A stretch of 64,000 nt of DNA from Trachythela sp. YZ-2020 (GCA_016169945.1 JADLSH010000036.1:558001-622000); one strand, 5' to 3'; positions 35,989-50,200 are shown, counted from the first letter of the stretch. Translations and numbers: made by a program. The notes: generated from the sequence alone by a model not told the origin.

Positions 35989-36840
35989 TATTACGTCACT
36001 AATTATGGCTATGACATCACAATTATGTAATAATGTAATCACTATATATATAAATACATTTTGTGATGCGTGTGTACGTACAATTTGGACGCGTTGTGTA
36101 ATTGTTATTTTTAAAGAGGTAGTCAGTACTGCTTCATAGTCATAGAAGTATGTTCCGTTCCAGTACCTTCAATATTTTGGCGATATGTTGTATGACTTTT
36201 GGTGAAATTGACATAAATCACTAATAAATCACTATTATTTATTAATTTATAATAATAACTTGTTTCTTTACATTTGAATTCAATTAGTGAACACTTCTAA
36301 ATATTGCCGCAATTTAAATCGGTATTTTTAATGTCTGACTAATTATAACGGGCTATTATTGCTAACAAGAATTCTTTGAAGGTTTGTTTTTATGTGTGGA
36401 TAACATGAATGTACCTAGACAGATATCTACCAAGATATTATAGTTCAAATCTACGACGAATTTGTATTTTTTCCATTCTGCCAGTATGTTGATCCCCCGT
36501 TATTTACGACATCCTTTACCACATACGTTAAACGATGTATTGGTTTAGAAGAGCAGTCTAAGATTTATTACTGTACAAATTTTCGTGTTAATAGGTGGAG
36601 TGATAAACGAGATATTGATGTGCGAATTATGCCGAAATTACAAATTCTGTCAAAATGGCGACTTCCGCCGCTGACAATCACGCAGTGCTTTGCTTATATT
36701 TCCTGAAATACTTAATGTCATCTACTGAAAATTCACGCAAATTCTAATTTTCTAATGTTCTAAAAGTGTACCAAAAATCAACTAAATCTGTAATGCTTGT
36801 GCAGGAAGTTTAGTCGATTTGGCGTGGAATGGCCCATCAG

Positions 36841-39800
36841 TATTTGAAATGTTAAGATTTGTAATTAGCTAATGAAAGGAAAACAGCCAATTTGTGTTTG
36901 ATTTTGCGGCATAATAATATACGTGCGAGGACAAAGGTAACTAAGTACATTATCAAGTTATATATACGTGAGTTTATATATGAGTTGATAAATTTTAATT
37001 CTTTGTTATATTCTATGCTTTCGTAATCTTAAATAATAGGAACTAGGCATGTGGGTTATCCAATAGCAAATTTCAATGATGAATTCGCTATCAAAGTTAT
37101 AACATGGTTAATATGTGGGGGGCAAGGTTTGGAATCCATGTATTTCAACTTTGAGCATTTATCGCCCTTAAATTGCTTGGCAAAATCGGCTGAAATCTCT
37201 CATGAAGATTATAGCGATTTCGTTTTGAGTGAATATATGAATATAGTCCACTAGGACAAGTTAGATTATTTGTGTCGCCCTTTTAGTGAATCTAGAAATC
37301 AAAGGGCATTTTTCTACATGTATCTGTGAAATGCGAAATATGAAAGGTTATGATTTTTAGTCTATGTATAAATAATAGAGTGAAGGATTGCAAATTACAA
37401 TGTTTTTACTCGTTTGTTTTTCAAATATACCCCTCCAAACTACGAGATGGCATGCCGCTTGCTGTATGTGAAGCATGTTTTCGATTATAGTTACTTTAAC
37501 ATTTGATTATTTGATTAAAGGAAATTTAATTCATTTCATAGGTATCGTGCAAAATATCGACACAGTCAAACGTATGTTATATATTATTACTCTTGAACCC
37601 TTGGAAATTTGGTAAAGGGAAGAATTGGGAGATTGTCTATAAGGTAAACAGTTACACTGTTTCTGAAGAAAAGGTTATCTAGAATATATTTACTGCATAT
37701 GTGCACGAACACTTGTAATAGTCCTTTCTATTTATTCATCGATAGAAATATATTCAAAAACGGTAGGCATTTCAAGGTTTGATTTGTCTATATACACAAA
37801 ATATCTACTAAATATATTAACGAATTCGGTCAATACTAATTTCTTACCGGACAATTCTGACGGTCCGTTCTCCGGTGCGAATTAGGTTCAGTGTGAAGAA
37901 GCAGCGAATAGAATGCTATTTTGCTCCTTTAAAAGGGAGATTTATTTTCATTTGCTTTTATTCTCCTTAAAGTTCAACCTCGTTCCCAGACTCTCTCCTC
38001 TGAACTCAAGTGAGGAAAGACCCTCGCTGAAGGTTGTCACGTGGCTTCCAGATTCTGGGTGCTAAATTAAATTATACTGTAGGAGGTGGTTAAGGAGCGT
38101 TTTTGTTGCCCTTCGATTTTGAAAAAGTATATGTGGTGAGAGCGGTGAGAACTTAACATTGCAGAAGAAACTGTCGTTAATTCCCACCCATATCGCTGGT
38201 TTTGAAGTACATTTCAAGTGTGGAGTTAGATCAGATTTCAAAATAATAGAACGTACTGTCAATATTCACGAAGACACGCCGTAAAGAATACGAGAAAGAA
38301 CCTAGAACGAACGATATTGCCCGTTCAAGCTTCATAAATGTCGTGACGGCTCTGTTTACTATAAAATTGTATGCTGAAACTCGAAATAAAACGGATTTAT
38401 TTAATGCTAGGGGCTGAAATTGTAAGGAAATAGCGCCATTATGATATAATTTTCAAAATATATGACGGTTAGTTTATCAAGCTAAAAACTCCTGCATCTA
38501 CATTGGAAAATCTCAATGATCCAGAGATATATCAAGGTATAACTCTCTCTATCACCATACTAGCAGAGCTTTTCTATAAAACTACGGCAAGATTATGCAA
38601 CGAAAGCAAAGACTTGTGTGCTTTGCGTGCATCACAATTTGAATGTTTTCGCTCACGCGTTGTAATTGACGTTTAAACTTTTCAAGAGGAAGCATGTCAT
38701 ATGACACGTGACCAGCTCCAACCACTGGGAACGAGGTTGCTTACAGTTGAGAAAATAGTTACAATAGTTTTAGAGTGAACTCCAATATTCATAATTATAA
38801 TGGTTTTAACATGGTAAGTGAAGAACTTCTTTGCTTTTGATTTAGAAAACGAACATATGGGAACCTTACTTATCCTTAACATCACAATTCATTTTAAACC
38901 ACAGAGAGACAGGACGAAAAGACGTCGCTAGAATCTGCTGCGACAAAGATCGCCACATTCATCAAACGCAAAGCAGCATGTATATCGATACGCTGTCCAA
39001 GTAAGAATACTTAACATTGTTTCAGTCCAGGTTATCTGAGGATGAGAGTTTGTGAGAGCTCTGGTTTGACCTCTGAAACTCGTCATCTTGAAAAAACTTC
39101 CAAATATTTAATTTTTATGTTTACAAACAACAATTGCTCTCTGATATTTTAAAATTCTATTAAGGCTTCATAATAATCCTGGGGTCATACTGTATATTCC
39201 AGTCCCGTCTCGTGCATCTTGTAGACCTCTGCATGAGAGTTTTATCACTCTCTCTCTCTTTCTAGCCGTAATCAAGGGATCGAGAACGTGTTTGATACAG
39301 AGTTTATGCATAACTTGCATTTTCTTGTCATTGACATAGACAATTTTAGAATTGAAGTATGTCTCAACATGAGACGCTTTCTTAAAATAAGTCGAGATTT
39401 TCCACTTCAGTATTTTTCTTAAACTTTTTGTCCTCTTTGATCCTTTTCAAATAGGAATTGGAAGATTGTGTGAAAAGTACACACAGTAAACTAGCTTTGA
39501 TTTTATATCATCGAATTTCTCGGATTTTCGGAATAGAATAGCATGTGAGTCAGGAATTGCTAATTATCCTATATGGAAAAGTTCTTCGGATAATTTTGGT
39601 CACTATATTTGGCAGAAATTGAATTGTCAATAATTGGCACAGAGAATTTTTCAAGTAAGTTTCAGAATTCTCACAGCATTTGATTCAGCAGAAATTGTTA
39701 AATATATAATTATGCGGAAAAGTTTTCGGATATTCGCATGTTTTTGGTGTTCCGTTCTGCAAAATTTGTTGGAAATTGGAAGTTATGTTGAAAGGCTGGT

Positions 39801-42800
39801 CAGAATTTTGGAAATCGGCAAACTATTCGAAAGTGCACATTATGAAGAAAAGATGCAGTGTCGAATTTCGGAGTATTTCTTACATTTGATTCAGCAGAAA
39901 TTGTTGGCTATTGTTGTTATGCAGAAATGTTGTTTCGAATTTTTATCCTTCAAGGAAAGTTTACCCAATTTTTCTAATATTGAAGAGTCGAGTTTTAGCA
40001 GAAATTGTTAGCAATCGCGAATTAAGAAGCTGCCCCAAATTTAGGGAAACTATTTATATACATTAAATTTGTATACATAGCGTATATTATCACTTTTCCT
40101 ACAAGACCATGCCAATTAGATGCTGTAGGCAGGTTTAAAGCCACTTTTTCACAAATGATAAAGAAATTTTAGGTGGTATAGTGTGCCAATCATTTTGTCA
40201 TGCAGAGTTCATACTACACTTCTTGAAATAAAATCGTGCAGACACATTTCCGATAACACACAATGCAAGGTTTTTCTGATCCTTTCTTACAATCTGTGTG
40301 AGATGATAATCTAGGAAGAAAAATTCCTCAGATGCTTGACAATAGTACTTTTCTCAATATCCTTTCACTCTCTGATATGTCAAACCTGTTTAGTACACTT
40401 CGCTGCTCTGATCTAACTACAATATAATGTTATAGTTCCCCGATTGAATCGCTCACGACCCAAAATTTTGGTACTCGTGTCTGGTGACCTTATTGCTTCG
40501 TTTGCTGAGATCATGCTCTTTTGTAGTTTGCTCCACATTTTTACACCTTACTGAAAATACACCATGATAGATCCATTATTTTTTTCTCCAACAAACTAAT
40601 CCTCTGGAGTTGATTGAACAAAAATTCGCAGACAAGTTAACTTTGTTCGCTACTTTGTGGTGATGATGGACTTTTGGTATATGGATAGGTCTGCTATCAT
40701 GTCAACTTTATTTCACCGTTGGTGGGGATGGTGCGGTTTTTCTACTGACTCTGGCTTTAGAAACAGCTGCCATTGAATGAAATAGCTGCTATTGATAACT
40801 TAGGATTGTATGAAACAATGCTCCTTCTCAACCCCTTTAGAATCCGTGGAAGTATTATTATTCTGTATAATACGTTCGTTTGTGGTTCTGGTTGGCCCTT
40901 TTGAGACAACGTTGGCAGCAAAGATAACAATATCCATGGATCAAGCTTCCTTGATCATGTCATTCAAGCTTCGTGTTGCATTAATTAAATTTGGTAAAAT
41001 AATCACTTTCCCACGAATTTCGTTTGAATATTTTACCGTCTTTTGAGACCGTATGATTGTAGATTTCCAATGCAGTCTTATTCTTGTTAAAGCAAAGGGC
41101 TTGTTATGTCCCTTCGGCTGTTTGTAGGGTCAGTGAAAAATAGTTCAACGTATCCTTTTTGTTTCTGTTTTCTGGAAATTGCTTCGAATAATTATATGCT
41201 ATTGTCTTCCGTTTTTCTGCGGGTGAATGAGATTTGGTTGGACATTCTGTAGCACGTTTGGTGGTAGATAGCTTTGGTGTTAGGCTTAACGTCTTCACAG
41301 CCAGAAGATTTTCCGCATTTACTTTGTCGTGACATGTGTTAAATCGTTTAATGTTTGAGGAGGAAAACATCGTGATCTCCTCGAGTAGCTCATTATCCCA
41401 ACTAAATTTGCTTTTACGTCGAGAGTTATATATGCCACAATTTACAATTGAAAGCATGCACCTGCATACCATTCCATATTTGGACTTTTTATTGCGAATT
41501 ATATCTGATCATGAAATGTCCTGTTTGTTTTCAAATGTGTGTTTGTGAAAAGACGTAAGAATATACCAACCTGTTTTACCTCCGCCACTCCCACGAGCTC
41601 TCTAAAAAAGTTTATGAAATATGTTAAACAAAGGAACAGCTGCTTCAGAATAACGTTGTTTATTTGTCGTATAAAATCCCACATTTTGGCATGTAAAGTA
41701 ATGTGTCTTTAGGGTGGATATGTCGGTGTTATCTCCTATTGAATAGTGGTCTTGTGGAGGGTATTAAGTTACGATTGCCTGTTTCCACATGCTGTGTGTT
41801 ACGTTTTTTTCATATTTAAAATTTAGCAAAACAAAACATTTTAACTTGGAATAACTGTACCAAATGCAACTTTCATTAAGTAAGCTTCAGTATCCTATTT
41901 TTGTATAACTAAAGACCCTGCAACCAAGACAGTAATTATTCAAAACACCAGAGTAAATGTTGCCCGCTCGAACTCTACGCAAAATACTACATTTTTTCTT
42001 GTTTAAACTTTGCTTTAATAACATTTTATAAAGTACAGAGTTAAATTATTAAATACAGTGTATCAATTATTAAACTATCGGTGATCCAAATTTGTATACA
42101 TCACATAAACATAGTCTATATCCTGTGAGACATTATTTAACTTCTGCTGGAGATTTCTCGCGGTCTTCTGTTGTGGTTCTGGTTCTTCTTCAGAATCAAT
42201 TTGTCAAAATGATTTAATCAAGCATATCAAGTTGCTCCAATTTACCGTGCCAGCAAGTTCTGATATGCCGACTTTTGGTCTTTGCAGAAGCTCACAGGAG
42301 TACATGTTTTATAACCAGAATAAAAAAACAAGAAACTTTGCTACTGAAATATTGTGACAATACTCCTGTTAAAATAGTAACTTTGCACTGAATAACTTAT
42401 CATAATATTCATTGTAGAAAAAGTCCTTAGTATGGTTGAAATGTTTGCCTCGCTGAATATAAAATACGCGTCGAATAAAGTTCGAATTTTGCGAAGCCTA
42501 AAATTCGATGAAATAACAAAGTTTAACTCTTAATAACACTATGAAATGCACATTTCTTTAAGCAAAGTGAAATAACATACACACAGACCTCAAACAACAG
42601 AGATATCCTTCAGAACATGACCGAAAACACAACTGTAGATCGTGTGAAAAACTTGCAATGTTTGCCAATGGTCAAACTTGATGAAATAGCAGAGTATCAC
42701 TTCTAATAACTCTATGAAATGTAATTTGAATGTAAAAAGTAGAATGAGTTCCAAGCAGAACAATATTTTTGCCTTGAAGAACAGGGATATCCTTGAAAAA

Positions 42801-42840
42801 CGCTTACATCGTAAAATGGCGATTTTGGAGAAGAAACCAA
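36841..42840. other. Six kilobases without a supportable gene
   Basis: I read both strands and found no domain. Two points stand out. First, 39640-40010 has a degenerate direct repeat around TTTGATTCAGCAGAAATTGTT (39677 and 39886) that keeps an ORF of 125 codons open; it looks like repeat translation. Second, a 122-codon minus-strand ORF at 41104-41472 is basic, with SPAEKRKTIAYNYSKQ, and has no motif. Confidence 0.4.
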
Positions 42841-42841
42841 A

Positions 42842-43138
42842 GTAGGTAGGTAGGTGGTAAAACTTTATTTCCACACGTTAGCCACTTCAACTGAATTGTT
42901 GATTTCCAAGTGGGATGTGATTTAAAACTACAAATACTTACAAATGAATAAGAAAAGTACGCACAAACTATATACAAAATCAATTATATTACTTATAAAT
43001 ATAGTTATCAATTATTGATTAATCAGGCTGGCATTGGCATTAGAGATGTTGCTATTAAATATGGACAAAGATTCGCTATTTCTAGCTTGTTCAGACAATT
43101 TATTTATTTTTGGGCAAAGGAACAAAATGGCTGCCTCA
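42842..43138 (-). mobile_element. Probable LINE 3' end with (CTAC)n tail
   Basis: On the minus strand a frame (43138-43012) ends at a stop after KINKLSEQARNSESLSIF, followed by about 160 bp of UTR and a (CTAC)n tail at 42855-42842. The stop, short UTR and tetranucleotide tail are typical for CR1/L2-like LINEs. The coding piece is too short to classify. Confidence 0.4.
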
Positions 43139-43513
43139 AAATAAAAAAATGATAACCCATATATGTTTAGATAACAACCAATATTGCGAATATTCCTTTA
43201 AAACTTTGCATTCATATGGAGAATATTACAACAGAACTTTAAGCTATTAGCATCGTATACGAAAACATTTAAGAAAATATATGGAAGAAAACGTTTAGAC
43301 AACATGATGTTGTTTTTCAAACATAGCATGTGAAGTATGTGAAAATAATGTAATAACAAACTAACGTAAACACCCTTTAGCCTTTTTAAAGTTTTTATGC
43401 CACCCAGTATAAATGTGAACAATTGAATTTAAACCAGAAACTATTTCCATAAATATATGCAGCCCTGTTTTTTGTATATTTTCCTATTTTTCAATTATAA
43501 ATATATATATGTT

Positions 43514-43649
43514 ATTTACCGGATGGGAGGTCCGTACTGAAAAAATATTTTCCAGAGGTCTCAAAAACGGTCCGAGGCCGAAGGCCGAGGTCCGTTTTTG
43601 AGACCGAGGGAAAAATTTTTTTCAGTACGGACCGACCTAAACGGTAAAT
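43514..43649. mobile_element. 136-bp foldback MITE
   Basis: A near-complete palindrome. ATTTACCG and GGTCCGTACTGAAAAAA at the left face their inverses at the right, and GAGGCCGAAGGCCGAG lies near the centre. Confidence 0.75.
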
Positions 43650-43847
43650 CGGTTATCGCTTATAACAGAAAATTATACGAAAATTTGGGATACCGTTGAC
43701 CGTGGTCAGATATCGTAAAAAACCGCCCGCTCATGTAGCCAATCAAATTGCAGGAAAGCGTAGGATACCGCCCGCTTACAAAAAATAGAAAAATACGCTT
43801 ACATATTTTTTTCTAATTACAAACTGCTCTCAGATGAACTGGTCTTA

Positions 43848-44200
43848 GCCTGCTCGCAGACGTTGTTAAAAACAAACGTCTGCTGAACCGAGCGCCAGAA
43901 CGAGTTCTGCAATTTCTCCCTCAACCAATCAGAATTTACCTTCCAGATTCTGGAAAGTGACGTTTTGCGGTGTATTCAGCATAATTAGCATAATTTTAAA
44001 TTCAATATGGAGTTCAACGAAGCTGTGAGCAAATTGTTATAATTAATTTATGCATTTTCACAAGAATCGCGCTTTTATATCAGAGATTCTGATTGGACGA
44101 TCAAAATAGACGTTGTGAAATAGCAGAACTCTGGCGCTCGGTTCAGCAGACGATTGTCTTTCGTCGCCTGGCGTGAGAACAACAACGTCTGCGAGCAGGC
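43848..44200. mobile_element. 353-bp PIF/Harbinger-like MITE with TTA TSD
   Basis: The ends GCCTGCTCGCAGACGTTGTT and AACAACGTCTGCGAGCAGGC are exact inverses, extended by CGTCTGCTGAACCGAGCGCCAGA inside. TTA flanks both sides (43845-43847, 44201-44203). A 3-bp TWA duplication is the PIF/Harbinger habit. It is non-coding. Confidence 0.8.
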
Positions 44201-44384
44201 TTATTCAAATTTCCCTACCTTTCTCAATCTCCATTTCATGTGGGTAGAGCTGTTAGGATGTCTGAGTTTAGGTTCTGAGTCTTTTACCTTTGATTTTTGT
44301 CAAATTATGGTTTATTTATGTTTGTCGAACATGTGTGTACATCCCTTTTGTAGCCATTACAATGTTAGAACTTTGTTGTATGGC

Positions 44385-44716
44385 CTAAAATGCCTTGGCC
44401 ACAGCTCTTGATGCTTTTCTGGAGACCGTGGATGTTTCTCCCCCGTCTCCTGTATCAAAGCAATCTAATATGTAATTCTTCATTGCTTCAGGGCTATTTG
44501 ATTGCTTAAACGTCTCCGCAGCCTTTGACGTTCCCGCTACAATTTTTCCAAAATGTTTGGGATTACGAAGAAGAGATGTCGCTATTATGTAGTTCGATGC
44601 AATCCCAAACATTGCGCCAGATACCTGAAACGGCTTTTCCATAACTTCGTCCAGGTCATCGTCGCCCACAAGTGATTTGATAACTTTTTTCGCATCTCCA
44701 ACGGAAGCAGTTCCTT
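44385..44716 (-). pseudogene. Family X copy 1 (middle exon)
   Basis: On the minus strand an exon begins after an acceptor (TTTCTTTAATAG-type tract, AG at 44718-44717) and reads GDDDLDEVMEKPFQVSGAMF, then NYIIATSLLRNPKHFGKIV, then SPEAMKNYILDCFDTGDGGE. It aligns with family X copy 4 (GAMFLMSIHYMVAQ, LSDPEGYADRLV, KEMLITMC). The N-terminal FPxNFLxPY block is not found upstream. It ends VAKAF at a stop, lacking the long Ser/Lys tail. The function is unknown. Confidence 0.5.
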
Positions 44717-47029
44717 CTGTTTTTTTCTTTAATAGTATGAATGTTTTGATTATTTTTTATTCTGATAACCAAGTTAAACTTCATCATCTAACCTAACCTG
44801 TCTCAGGAAATCTGGCTGTGGCTTTCCAGTATTATCTCCAAGTTGTCTGAATTTTCTGTGAATGCAATATCCAATATTCCATCTCGGGGGTTAGACAAAA
44901 TCGAGGGATGTCCGGGCACATAATCCGAAACGGCATTTCTTGCGTCTTTTTCTAGGGACTTTAAAACATATAGAAGTGGACTGTCATATAATATAAAATT
45001 GTTTGGATTGTAATTACAGCCCGTTAATGAGAATATTCATGTGTAGGATTATATTAAAAACTTGGGAATTCGAGTTGAAATAAGTAGCATAATTGGCTAA
45101 ACATGAGACTCGTAGGCATAGTGCTAGACCACACAATAGTATATTCGTGTAGGATCATATTAAAACGTTTGAATTCGAGTTTACTGCAATACGTTAAAAG
45201 TACATATATAGTTATAACAACAGGAGACAAACTCATTCGGTTTCGAGTTTCACCGTCAATGATTGGTCTACAACACAGCTTCTTTTCACTTGTAACAAAG
45301 GTTTGCTACGTGTGAAAGCAAACGTGTAAGCTAGGGGTGTCAGAAAAATTACCACAGGGATAACACAAAGCTTCTTTTGCATGCTTACGATTACATACCC
45401 ACCTTCCCACCCTTTCACTTTGGCATTTGCAGGTTTAGCTATTACGTTAGCCATGATATATTGACACTATTCTAAAGCTATAGTAATTGACACTATATTG
45501 TAACAACAAATTTAATTTTACATATCTTAGAGAGTAGTACAATATAGAAATGTTTGTTTTGTTTTAACTAACGCCCATCCAAATATCAATGAACTAACTA
45601 ATATTTTTTTGTTTTTTTTTAAAGTTTTTACTTTTTTTGCAGGACATATTGTTTTCCATTTTTTATAATTTTCTTATAGTTTATTTTTTGCTTTATTTCT
45701 GTCCCTTTTTTTGTTTTTACCTTTTACTTCTTTTCCCCTTTTGTTTCTCTCCTTGGTATTTGTCAATGGAACTGGATTACTCTGCTCCACTTTCTTCTTT
45801 TTGGTAGGTGTACTTTGTTTTCTTCAGACACTTTTCGTTTTCGACTTTTAGCGGTGTTGTCATCATCACTTGGTGAATCTGAACTGCTGTCAGAAGGACT
45901 GGTTTCCTGTACAACATTCTTTAGTCGTTTTACCCGTTGTCGAAGTTGTTGTGATGATGTACTGGGGCTTGTTGATGTTGTACCACTGTTCGATGTTGTG
46001 GGGTTGTTGTCGCTGGAGCCTGCACTTCTCAACTCCGCAAGAAGGTTTCGGCTGACTGTGCTGGGTGTTGGTCTTTTCGTTCTTTTCTGGAATACGTGCA
46101 TGTGTCTATCAGGTATTCCAGAAATGCCTGAACAGAACGGCGTTCTTTGAAAGACGTTGTGGCAGGATCGATGCCAACTGTTTTTTCAGCATATTCATTC
46201 GGATGAGACATCAGATCCCAGGCAAGCATGTAGTGTATTCCCCCATTATGAGCATACTCCCGCCCACGTGGAACACGTTCTGCTTACATCGTGTAGTAGA
46301 TGCGAATCGTCGTAAAAGGTCTCCAGAAGAGTGTATATGGTGTGCTGTTGGTTGAGGGTTAGACATCATTGTTTAAGGAGGCTATTTGTCTCACTTGCCA
46401 AGTGATTGAAATTATCCACGATGGTCACTGCAAACCATAGACGGATTTTCATATTTATTACTGGGGTGGTGCCAGAAATTTTAGGGGGGTGCCGAAAAAA
46501 GCTTTTCTAGCTTCGAAAAAAAACTAAGGTTTTTGAAGTTGTCAATTGTCATATCAATGGATTTGCCGATTTGGCATGTCTGATTGTCCGCTGAGGGAGT
46601 TAAAGTGAAATTAAATGAACTTGTAAAGGACTTAAAGTGTAAACCCAACGGGCCAAGACACAAATCACAATGTGCTTTTACTTTTATAAAATCATTGACA
46701 TTGTGTTGTTTGAATCCGTTATGACGTTATCCGAGTACAATTTATGACGACGCAACTCGAACTACTATGCTAACCATAGTCCACACTCCACAGTCAGTCC
46801 ACCCTGTACATAATTCATAAGAATTGATATTTCAAAACTTTTACTTAAATTTTCTTGACAAGCGCAATTGCACTGATGATTCATGATTGTCTGATTAGAC
46901 TCATTACGAGTCATTACTCATGATTAGTCATTGCCAAGTAACAAAGGTAAGTAGGTAACTGTATAGTGTAACTGTTTCTATTTAGTATTTTGAAGTTCAC
47001 TTCAAAGTTCAAGACAAGACTTCATCGCT

Positions 47030-47242
47030 CAGAGTTTTCTCACAGCTCACTGAGTGGAGTTCAATCTGAGCTTCTCTTGAGTGTTAATTCTGTTTTTGAA
47101 TAGCTGGAGGGTTAGTGCCGTACCTTACTATGTGACTACTAACCCTCCAGCTATTCAAAAATAGAATTAACACTCAAGAGAAGCTCAGATTGAACCTCCA
47201 CTCATTGAGTGTGAGTGTGAGTGAGCTTTTAGAATACGGGCG
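47030..47242. mobile_element. PIF-like foldback MITE, copy A
   Basis: A palindrome centred on about 47120: CTCTTGAGTGTTAATTCT and AATAGCTGGAGGGTTAGT face their inverses. The right end GTGAGCTTTTAGAATACGGGCG is followed by TAA. The left end is eroded. It is the same family as 61494-61724 and lies between the hAT left end and the transposase stop. Confidence 0.75.
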
Positions 47243-47257
47243 TAAGAGTTTTAAAGT

Positions 47258-50200
47258 TTAAACGTTAATGCGCCTGTTGGACTTCTTGGACCATAACTCT
47301 ATCAGATTGTCAATGTCCAGCTCCTTGACCAAGTCCTTATTTAAGGTAATACAGAGCAGGTCTTCGAGCCTGGAAGCCGTGATTCTTGATCTGATCTTGT
47401 TGCAGACTCTATTCATTGCTGAAAAAGCTCTCTCAACTGAGGCTGTGGAGGTTGCCATGGTGTTCTTTAGCGCTACAAGTTTGATAAGGTTTTGGCACCT
47501 ACTCTCAGAAATAGGAACCCCGAGCAGGAAATCTTTCTTGGCTCTTACCAGCTCCAGTTTGAGAATCGACTGGTTAATATCTAGGCAGTGAAAATGATCA
47601 ACAAGATACCTGAGAGTCCCTTCATCAAGATAATATTCCTTAGAGGCATCCAGGGCTTCGAAATTCTTGGCATCAAACCTTACGTTGAACTCTTCGTCTA
47701 TTTTTTCTTTCATGTAAGAGTTCATCTCTCTGATACTGCTCTCAAGGTTCAAATCTGATTGGTGTCTTGTTGTAGACCTTGTTCTGAGTATAACAATAGC
47801 AAAGCAGTCTAAGTTCACGTCCATAGGTACACCTATTGACTCAAAGAACTTCTCGGTATCTTTTAGAAGCTGGTCATCAGTGATTGCATCCAATGAAGCA
47901 CGGCTTCTTGTCAGCTCATGCTGGACATCTGTCCAATTAATAGATTCGGTTTGAAGTTCTTTCGAAAGGAAAAACAGCCCAGCTAGATGCGCCCTCAGTA
48001 TGATCAGACCTATGACAACTTTTGTTGTGATCAGTTTGTGGTAGAAACCTGCAGCTTGCTCGACATCCTTTGGATCATGGACTTTATCTCGATTCTGTGC
48101 TACTCTTATAAGGGTTTCCAAAAAAACCTCAGGTTTGTCTGCGAGAAGGTCCACCGCCTCAAACTTGCATCCCCATCGAATTTCTATTTGCTGATGCAGA
48201 TATTTGATCTGCCTTCTCGGGTACAGTTCTTGATACACAGTCTGATAAAGTGACCTGACTGTACAGCGATTTAATCATTGTTATTATGTCTAGAGCCAAT
48301 GGAGACCCTTTAATGATGTCATTTACCACCAGATTCAAGCGATGTGCAGTGCAATGGATGTAAATCAGCCACGGAAAGTGTTCTGAGCGTAAAAGCTCAG
48401 CAACCCCAGCATATTCACCTGACATCACACTTGCACCATCAGCCCCAAGTGAAATTACAGCTGCTCCAGAACTTTCAATTATCAAGTCAATGACCTCTTT
48501 GGTGAATGTCATGATAGATCGTGCACCAAAGTCTGCTAGCGGTCTCAGATCGTAGAAGCGCTCAACAACCTTCCCAACATAGTAGCGAACTGCTATTGCA
48601 AGTTCCTCGCGCTTTGCAGTATCCTTACTCTCATCAATCAAAGCTGAAAAAAGCCCACTTCCACTATTCTTAATCTGGCTACAGATAACCGATCTAACAC
48701 TATCAGCGATGATTTCAATGAATTCGTTTATACTAGTCTTACTAGTATAGTCCATAGCAGTGCGATTACTCATGAACTTCTGGTGGAGTTCCCGAAACGT
48801 GGGGTTGGTTTCAAGTTGTACTTTGATAAAGCTGATCCATTTCCCAGAATTCTTAGATTCGTCAGTTTCATCATTACCTCTCATGGGAACCCGGTTTCCT
48901 CTGGCTACCTCATCACGGTCAGGGTTTATTCTGCTCCTGATGTCTTTTTGTTTACCTGCCTCTATTTTCTTTAAATCAGACCATTTAGCATAACAAATCT
49001 TGTGCGTTTCGGAACGTTCATGTTTAGACAGACCTTTATTTGCATCAAGAGCGTTCGCCCAGTTCTTGTAACCCGTCTCAGTAAACGTCAAAGTACTTGT
49101 AGCCACTGCGGAGGTATTTACTGAAAATTTCCGACAAGGATAACAAAATGCCGCATCTTCCTCAACACTATAGTCTAACCAGTCGAACCGGCTGTACCAA
49201 GATGCTTGAAAGGATTTTGTTTTCTTTGATTTGGGATCTCGCACAGGGAACTTATGTAGCCGTGGCTGTCTTGGACCATCTTGAGTTTCTAAAGTGATTT
49301 TTTGAGCTGAATTTGCTGAAATAAAGAGAAGGAAGTCAAGGAACATGTGATAAAGCTGTGAAAGAGAGATTAAACTGACCTTTTTTTCGAATGCTGGCTT
49401 TCAGAAACTAAGAATCATAGATTATTTAGAATTGATAACTGAGTCACTAACTTGAGGAACTACCAGTCTCTGAATCCGTATTATCAGTTGTTACTTCAAG
49501 TTCACTGTCATTGAGAGGAGGTGGTGCCGGTGGTGTTGCTGTGCAGCCCAAAGGTTCGGCAAACTCTGAAGCTTCTATTCCTGGCATGATTTGTGCTTGT
49601 AGATCTAAATTAAGTGGATGTTCGCCGTTAAATTTTACCTACTACTGCCATCAATGATTTAAAAATTAAAATACTGATAGTTGTAGTGCAACTTCCAGCG
49701 ACCATGCGACCTTTACGTTTTTAACGATACAAGTATTTACTATTTGCAAAACTTGCCTCCACATTCGGGGTCAAATGAATACTGTTCAACCTGAGCAGCG
49801 CCAACGATTTCAACTTCAGTGCACTCTTGCGATCCCCTACTACTCTCTTGATGTGTCATCGAACTATGTGTACTGGAACTATTGGGATTGCCTGCCAGCT
49901 GATTCTGAAAAGCCTTTTCAAAATTCAGATTAGTTTTACAGTTTTACTGACATACGATAAAATAGTAAATAGCGACTTTTATCATGTTTTGAAACTGTTC
50001 TGGCCACTTTACGAATAAAAATATTTTTTTGCTAAAACTTTTTTTAACCCGCCAGGGTTAAAAAAAGTTTTAGCAAAAAAATATTTTTATCACAGAGTTT
50101 AAAAGTAAAAGCAAAAATAGGAAAAACACTATGGTGCAATGTAAGCTTACTGCACCGCTCTTATGACTTTAACCTTTGAAATTTGTATTACTACTTACCT

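Larger units (their letters stand above)
29782..36834. mobile_element. 7.05-kb DNA transposon with >500-bp TIRs
   Basis: Sequence 29782-30324 is repeated inverted at about 36292-36834 with few differences. The match resumes at 30480-30520 (TTCACTAATTGAATTCAAATG) after an extra 155 bp in the left arm. The hexamer CATCAG flanks both ends (29776-29781, 36835-36840). The ends read GGTCATTCCACGCC and GGCCATTCCACGCC. Inside are a decayed transposase gene on the minus strand, a nested foldback element and a nested mariner-like element. Very long TIRs suggest a MULE-like or foldback-type element; the short flank repeat does not settle it. Confidence 0.85.

Noticed and set aside
39634..40011. 125-codon ORF as a gene
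   Set aside because: Its openness follows from a degenerate internal repeat (CAGCAGAAATTGTT); no domain.
41104..41472. 122-codon minus-strand ORF as a real gene
   Set aside because: No domain, no splice partners, overlaps a plus-strand ORF of similar quality. Kept only as a remark in the gene-poor entry.
45815..46150. Plus-strand ORF of 111 codons
   Set aside because: It is the antisense shadow of the Ser/Lys-rich tail of family X copy 2.
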